From: Kordiimonas pumila
GTDB lineage: Bacteria > Pseudomonadota > Alphaproteobacteria > Sphingomonadales > Kordiimonadaceae
Reading direction: 5' to 3'
Assembly: GCF_015240255.1 (NCBI RefSeq)
Contig: NZ_CP061205.1
Coordinates: 2,687,501 to 2,751,500 of the forward strand
DNA length: 64,000 bases
Shown here: one piece after another, positions 63,633 to 64,000 of the stretch
Layout of the letters: each line of letters opens with the position of its first letter
How positions within the stretch are numbered: the stretch's first letter is position 1
Made by a program: the position numbers and the translations under genes
Notes under the pieces: generated by a model
Database searches by the model: none
Told to the model about the DNA's origin: nothing
Seen by the model: the letters and a program-made list of their open reading frames with translations, nothing else

Positions 63633-64000
63633 CTAACTACGAAACCGACGTATCAGGCTAGATGTATCGTTCCTGTTGCCGCCCATTTTTTGGACATCAC
63701 TGTAGAACTGGTCAACAAGAGCGGTAACAGGCAGTGACACGCCTTTTTCACGGGCTTCGTTCAAAACAATCGACAGGTCTTTCCGCATCCAGTCTACTGC
63801 AAAGCCAAAATCAAACTCACCGTCGATCATGGTTCCTGCCCGGTTGTCCATCTGCCAGCTCTGCGCAGCACCTTTGCTGATAACGTCAACAACTGCTTTG
63901 GCATCAAGGCCTGCCTCCATTGAAAAATGGAGAGCTTCAGCAAGCCCTTGCACCGTACCGGCAATACAAATCTGGTTAGCCATTTTGGTAAGCTGCCCAG
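63633..64000 (-). CDS. 3-Hydroxyisobutyrate dehydrogenase-family oxidoreductase (C-terminal part, cut by window edge)
   Basis: About 122 residues of the C-terminal helical domain. The frame stays open to 64000. Reverse-strand reading from the edge gives GQLTKMANQICIAGTVQGLAEAL, with the catalytic Lys, then KGAAQSWQMDN, and FAVDWMRKDLSIVLNEAREKGVSLPVTALVDQFY. The N-terminal NAD(P)-binding half is outside. The substrate may be 3-hydroxyisobutyrate or tartronate semialdehyde-like. Confidence 0.9.
   Translation of the reverse strand, partial: GQLTKMANQICIAGTVQGLAEALHFSMEAGLDAKAVVDVISKGAAQSWQMDNRAGTMIDGEFDFGFAVDWMRKDLSIVLNEAREKGVSLPVTALVDQFYSDVQKMGGNRNDTSSLIRRFRS

Overview
The window reads as a chromosomal segment of an alphaproteobacterium. 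Evidence: the xseB-ispA-dxs isoprenoid operon, a DUF1476 protein (zeta-type F1-ATPase inhibitor, an alphaproteobacterial family), a DUF2336 protein, purC-purS-purQ-purL with bolA and a monothiol glutaredoxin nearby, and a large che operon with cheD. Base composition is moderate and codon use is fairly even except in one AT-rich patch near 54.8-56.7 kb. A marine Kordiimonadales- or Rhodospirillales-like host is plausible, but the lineage cannot be fixed from the sequence alone. No rRNA or tRNA gene was recognised. Both ends of the window cut a gene (dxs on the left, a 3-hydroxyisobutyrate dehydrogenase-family gene on the right). Layout: 0-16 kb holds housekeeping and metabolism: dxs, ispA, xseB, a metallo-beta-lactamase-fold hydrolase, a DmdC-like acyl-CoA dehydrogenase, Sua5, a GlcD-type FAD dehydrogenase, a DUF945 protein, an acyltransferase, a DUF2336 protein, a gamma-carbonic-anhydrase-like protein, MnmC, MAPEG and TPR proteins, and a LysR regulator with two operator-like palindromes. 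16-28.6 kb is one long minus-strand operon: STAS, CheY, CheA, CheW, a PAS-PAS-PAS-HAMP chemoreceptor, CheR, CheD, CheB, a soluble receptor-like protein, then an RsbV-like STAS protein, an RsbU-like receiver-phosphatase and an RsbW-like ATPase. It joins a chemosensory array to a partner-switching module. 30-36.2 kb holds two tandem copies of a divergent two-gene unit: a TPR lipoprotein with a charged C-terminal tail facing a small secreted protein with a PEP-CTERM-type sorting tail. 36.2-48.7 kb has the DUF1476 gene, purCSQL, an inserted block (DUF1330 protein, alpha/beta hydrolase, and a four-gene surface polysaccharide operon of flippase, acyltransferase, SGNH hydrolase and GT4 glycosyltransferase), then bolA, grxD and a Tas-like aldo/keto reductase. 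49-54.5 kb is accessory: an exported tannase/feruloyl-esterase-family protein lacking the family's disulfide cysteines, an exported methyltransferase-like protein, SemiSWEET, a DUF3574 protein and three NTF2-fold proteins. 54.5-56.9 kb is a small AT-rich island: a ParD antitoxin remnant, a 15-bp tandem repeat, an XRE regulator plus ImmA/IrrE peptidase pair, and two small proteins transcribed divergently across a perfect inverted repeat. 56.9-64 kb returns to core genes: thiC with a TPP riboswitch, a glycine-rich collagen-like secreted protein, GFA and GNAT proteins, rpsD, and a sulfide/persulfide operon (CsoR-family regulator, rhodanese with membrane tail, ETHE1-like persulfide dioxygenase). 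The most unusual items are the duplicated PEP-CTERM/TPR-lipoprotein unit, the chemosensory-plus-partner-switch operon, and the XRE-ImmA/small-protein island. Start codons were re-chosen where a Shine-Dalgarno site or family N-terminus supported an internal start.
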